Source: Sulfurimicrobium sp964552675 (lineage in GTDB: Bacteria; Pseudomonadota; Gammaproteobacteria; Burkholderiales; Sulfuricellaceae). Taken from it: DNA of 43,704 nucleotides. Where the stretch lies: positions 1 through 43,704 of the forward strand of contig CAZKHJ010000021.1 of the NCBI GenBank assembly GCA_964552675.1, read 5' to 3'. This document shows positions 42,153 through 43,704 of this stretch, piece after piece; the first letter of the stretch is position 1; each line of letters starts with the position of its first letter. A program made the position numbers and the translations under genes. Below the pieces are notes generated by a model that saw only the letters and a list, made by a program, of their open reading frames with translations, was not told where the DNA came from and searched no databases.

Positions 42153-43704
42153 ATGCTCAACCGTCTCATCGAGTGGTCGGCGCGCAACGTCTTCCTAGTG
42201 CTGCTGGCCACCCTGTTCCTGGTTGGCGCGGGCGTGTATGCGGTGGTGAAAACCCCGCTCGACGCCCTGCCCGACCTGTCCGATGTGCAGGTCATCCTGT
42301 ACACCGAATACCCCGGCCAGGCGCCGCAGGTGGTGGAGGACCAGGTCACCTACCCGCTCACCACGGCGCTGCTGTCGGTACCCAGGTCCAAGGTGGTGCG
42401 CGGCTTTTCCTTCTTCGGCGCGTCCTTCGTCTACGTGATTTTCGAGGACGGCACCGACATCTACTGGGCGCGGTCGCGCGTGCTGGAATACCTGGCTTCG
42501 CTGTCAGGCCGCCTGCCGCAGGGGGTGTCGCCGCAGCTCGGGCCGGATGCCACCGGCGTGGGCTGGGTCTACCAGTACGCGGTGCTGGCCAAGAACCGGA
42601 CCCTGGCTGAATTGCGCACCATCCAGGACTGGTACCTGCGCTACCAGCTCGCCAAGGCGCCGGGCGTGGCGGAAGTCGCCAGCATCGGCGGCTTCGTCCA
42701 GCAGTACCAGGTGGTGGTCGACCCGGTGAAGCTGCGGGCCTACGGCGTGCCGCTCGGCCAGGTCGCCAGGGTGATCCGCGAATCCAACCGCGACGTCGGC
42801 GGGCGCGTGGTGGAAATGGCCGAGACCGAGTACATGGTGCGCGGCAAGGGCTACCTGCGCGGCAAGGCTGACCTCGAACAGCTGGTGGTGAAGAGCGAGA
42901 AAGGCGTGCCGGTGCGGCTGGCCGACATCGCCCGGGTGGACATGGGGCCGGACGAGCGCCGCGGCCTGACCGAGCTCAACGGCGAAGGCGAAGTGGTGTC
43001 GGGCATCGCCATGGCCCGCTACGGCCAGAATGCGCTGGAGGTAATCTCCAATCTCAAGGGCAAGATCAACGAAGTCGCCAGCGGCCTGCCGGAAGGTGTC
43101 ACCATCCAGACGGTGTACGACCGCTCCGACCTGATCCTGCGCGCCATCAAGAATCTCAAGGTCACGCTGCTGGAGGAAAGCGCCATCGTCGCCCTGGTCT
43201 GCGTGCTGTTCCTGCTGCACGTGAGGAGCGCGCTGGTCGCCACCATCATGCTGCCGGTGGGCGTGCTGATCGCCTTCATCGCCATGCGCCTGCTCGGCAT
43301 GAACTCCAACATCATGTCACTCGGCGGCATCGCCATCGCCATCGGCGCGATGGTGGACGCCGCCATCGTCATGATCGAGAACGCCCACAAGCATCTGGAG
43401 CGGCTGGCAGCCTCCTCCCAATCACACCCTCCCCTTCAAGGGGAGGGCGGGGGTGGGGATGGGGTGCTCAATCACGGCAAAACCCATCCCCATCCTAACC
43501 TTCCCCTTGAAGGGGAAGGGATTTTAGGAGCCCGTGCTCGCGCCATCACCGCCGCCTGCCAGGAAGTCGGCCCGGCGCTGTTCTTCAGCCTGCTGATCAT
43601 CACCGTCTCGTTCCTGCCGGTGTTCACGCTGGAAGCGCAGGAAGGCCGCCTGTTCGCGCCGCTCGCCTGGACCAAGACCTTCGCCATGGCCGGCGCGGCG
43701 CTGC
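42153..43704 (+). CDS. cusA: CusA-type heavy-metal RND pump, 5' part (runs off window)
   Basis: Inner-membrane proton-driven pump for Cu(I)/Ag(I); the first 517 residues are visible. Motifs are LIEWSARNVFLVLLATLFLV (TM1), DALPDLSDVQVILYTEYPGQ, RGFSFFGASFVYVIFEDGTD then IYWARSRVLEYL (diagnostic of CusA), GIAMARYGQNALEVI, AIGAMVDAAIVMIENAHKHL and VGPALFFSLLIITVSFLP. GGAGG lies 9 bases before the ATG. Codons ~425-456 are supplied by a palindrome pair that keeps the frame open (QSHPPLQGEG to NLPLEGEGIL). They lie in the loop between the helix ending ENAHKHLE and the next helix, where homologues have a short variable loop. Function may be retained. Confidence 0.95.
   Translation, partial: MLNRLIEWSARNVFLVLLATLFLVGAGVYAVVKTPLDALPDLSDVQVILYTEYPGQAPQVVEDQVTYPLTTALLSVPRSKVVRGFSFFGASFVYVIFEDGTDIYWARSRVLEYLASLSGRLPQGVSPQLGPDATGVGWVYQYAVLAKNRTLAELRTIQDWYLRYQLAKAPGVAEVASIGGFVQQYQVVVDPVKLRAYGVPLGQVARVIRESNRDVGGRVVEMAETEYMVRGKGYLRGKADLEQLVVKSEKGVPVRLADIARVDMGPDERRGLTELNGEGEVVSGIAMARYGQNALEVISNLKGKINEVASGLPEGVTIQTVYDRSDLILRAIKNLKVTLLEESAIVALVCVLFLLHVRSALVATIMLPVGVLIAFIAMRLLGMNSNIMSLGGIAIAIGAMVDAAIVMIENAHKHLERLAASSQSHPPLQGEGGGGDGVLNHGKTHPHPNLPLEGEGILGARARAITAACQEVGPALFFSLLIITVSFLPVFTLEAQEGRLFAPLAWTKTFAMAGAAL
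43427..43520. repeat. REPIN-like palindrome pair 4, in frame inside cusA
   Basis: CCCTCCCCTTCAAGGGGAGG with a GCGGGGGTGGGGATGGGG tail (43427-43464), and CCCATCCCCATCCTAACC with TTCCCCTTGAAGGGGAAGG (43482-43520). Tails face inward, 17 bases apart. No stop codon occurs in the cusA frame through the pair. Confidence 0.9.

Noticed and set aside
43427..43520. cusA as a pseudogene because of the palindrome insertion
   Set aside because: The frame translates without a stop through the insert and resumes canonical CusA sequence, so disruption is not shown.

Overview
The window looks like chromosomal DNA of a Gram-negative betaproteobacterium, perhaps of the Nitrosomonadales type. That placement is inferred from high-GC core genes, inner- and outer-membrane proteins, the Aat/Bpt N-end-rule pair, and chromosomal thyA-folA; no rRNA is present to confirm it. 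Both ends cut genes: metG on the left and cusA on the right.

Layout. 1-2308: 3' part of metG and a secreted SRPBCC protein. 2309-3900: small accessory patch with an IS110-type transposase stub, a GNAT acetyltransferase between partial integron attC-like sites, a BrnT/BrnA toxin-antitoxin pair with a promoter/operator, and a MITE-like repeat. 3925-9605 (minus): OmpA-family protein, large DUF748/AsmA-like envelope protein, class I fumarase. 9960-18325 (minus): seven tightly coupled genes for a synthase-dependent exopolysaccharide system (processive GT2, bactofilin-fold protein, alpha/alpha-barrel hydrolase-like protein, deacetylase-like protein, UDP-GlcNAc 2-epimerase, YaiO-like outer-membrane barrel, polytopic membrane protein). 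18578-22042: very large protein recognised as PPi-dependent PEP carboxykinase. 22314-24433 (minus): metallo-hydrolase, folA, thyA. 24807-32100 (minus): TauD/TfdA-type oxygenase, then an overlapping operon MFS-aat-bpt-HD-GYP-hybrid kinase. 32194-34374 (plus): class I fructose-bisphosphate aldolase and a PAS-GGDEF cyclase. 34723-36515: small island at tRNA-Ser(GGA) with an internally deleted P4-type integrase and a wHTH-GHKL-STAS-like switch protein. 36581-38047: degenerate EAL-HDOD protein. 38156-end (plus): Cu/Ag efflux operon cusI-like, cusF, cusC, cusB, cusA.

Mobile-repeat biology is the most unusual part. Two families of non-coding repeats are scattered through the window. One is a MITE-like element of about 180-245 bp (three copies). 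The other is a palindromic CCCCTTNAAGGGG unit that always occurs as an inverted pair (four pairs). One pair sits on each side of, and partly inside, a DUF559 endonuclease gene inserted between cusB and cusA. Another pair lies inside cusA and keeps the reading frame open. This suggests a DUF559 nuclease acting as partner or mobiliser of REPIN-like palindromes, analogous to RAYT transposases and REPs, which I do not know to be described.

Functional themes: envelope and polysaccharide secretion, c-di-GMP signalling (one GGDEF, one HD-GYP, one degenerate EAL-HDOD), central carbon metabolism around oxaloacetate/PEP/fumarate, folate/dTMP synthesis, N-end-rule degradation, and copper/silver export. 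Long antisense open frames opposite the high-GC genes are treated as shadows.
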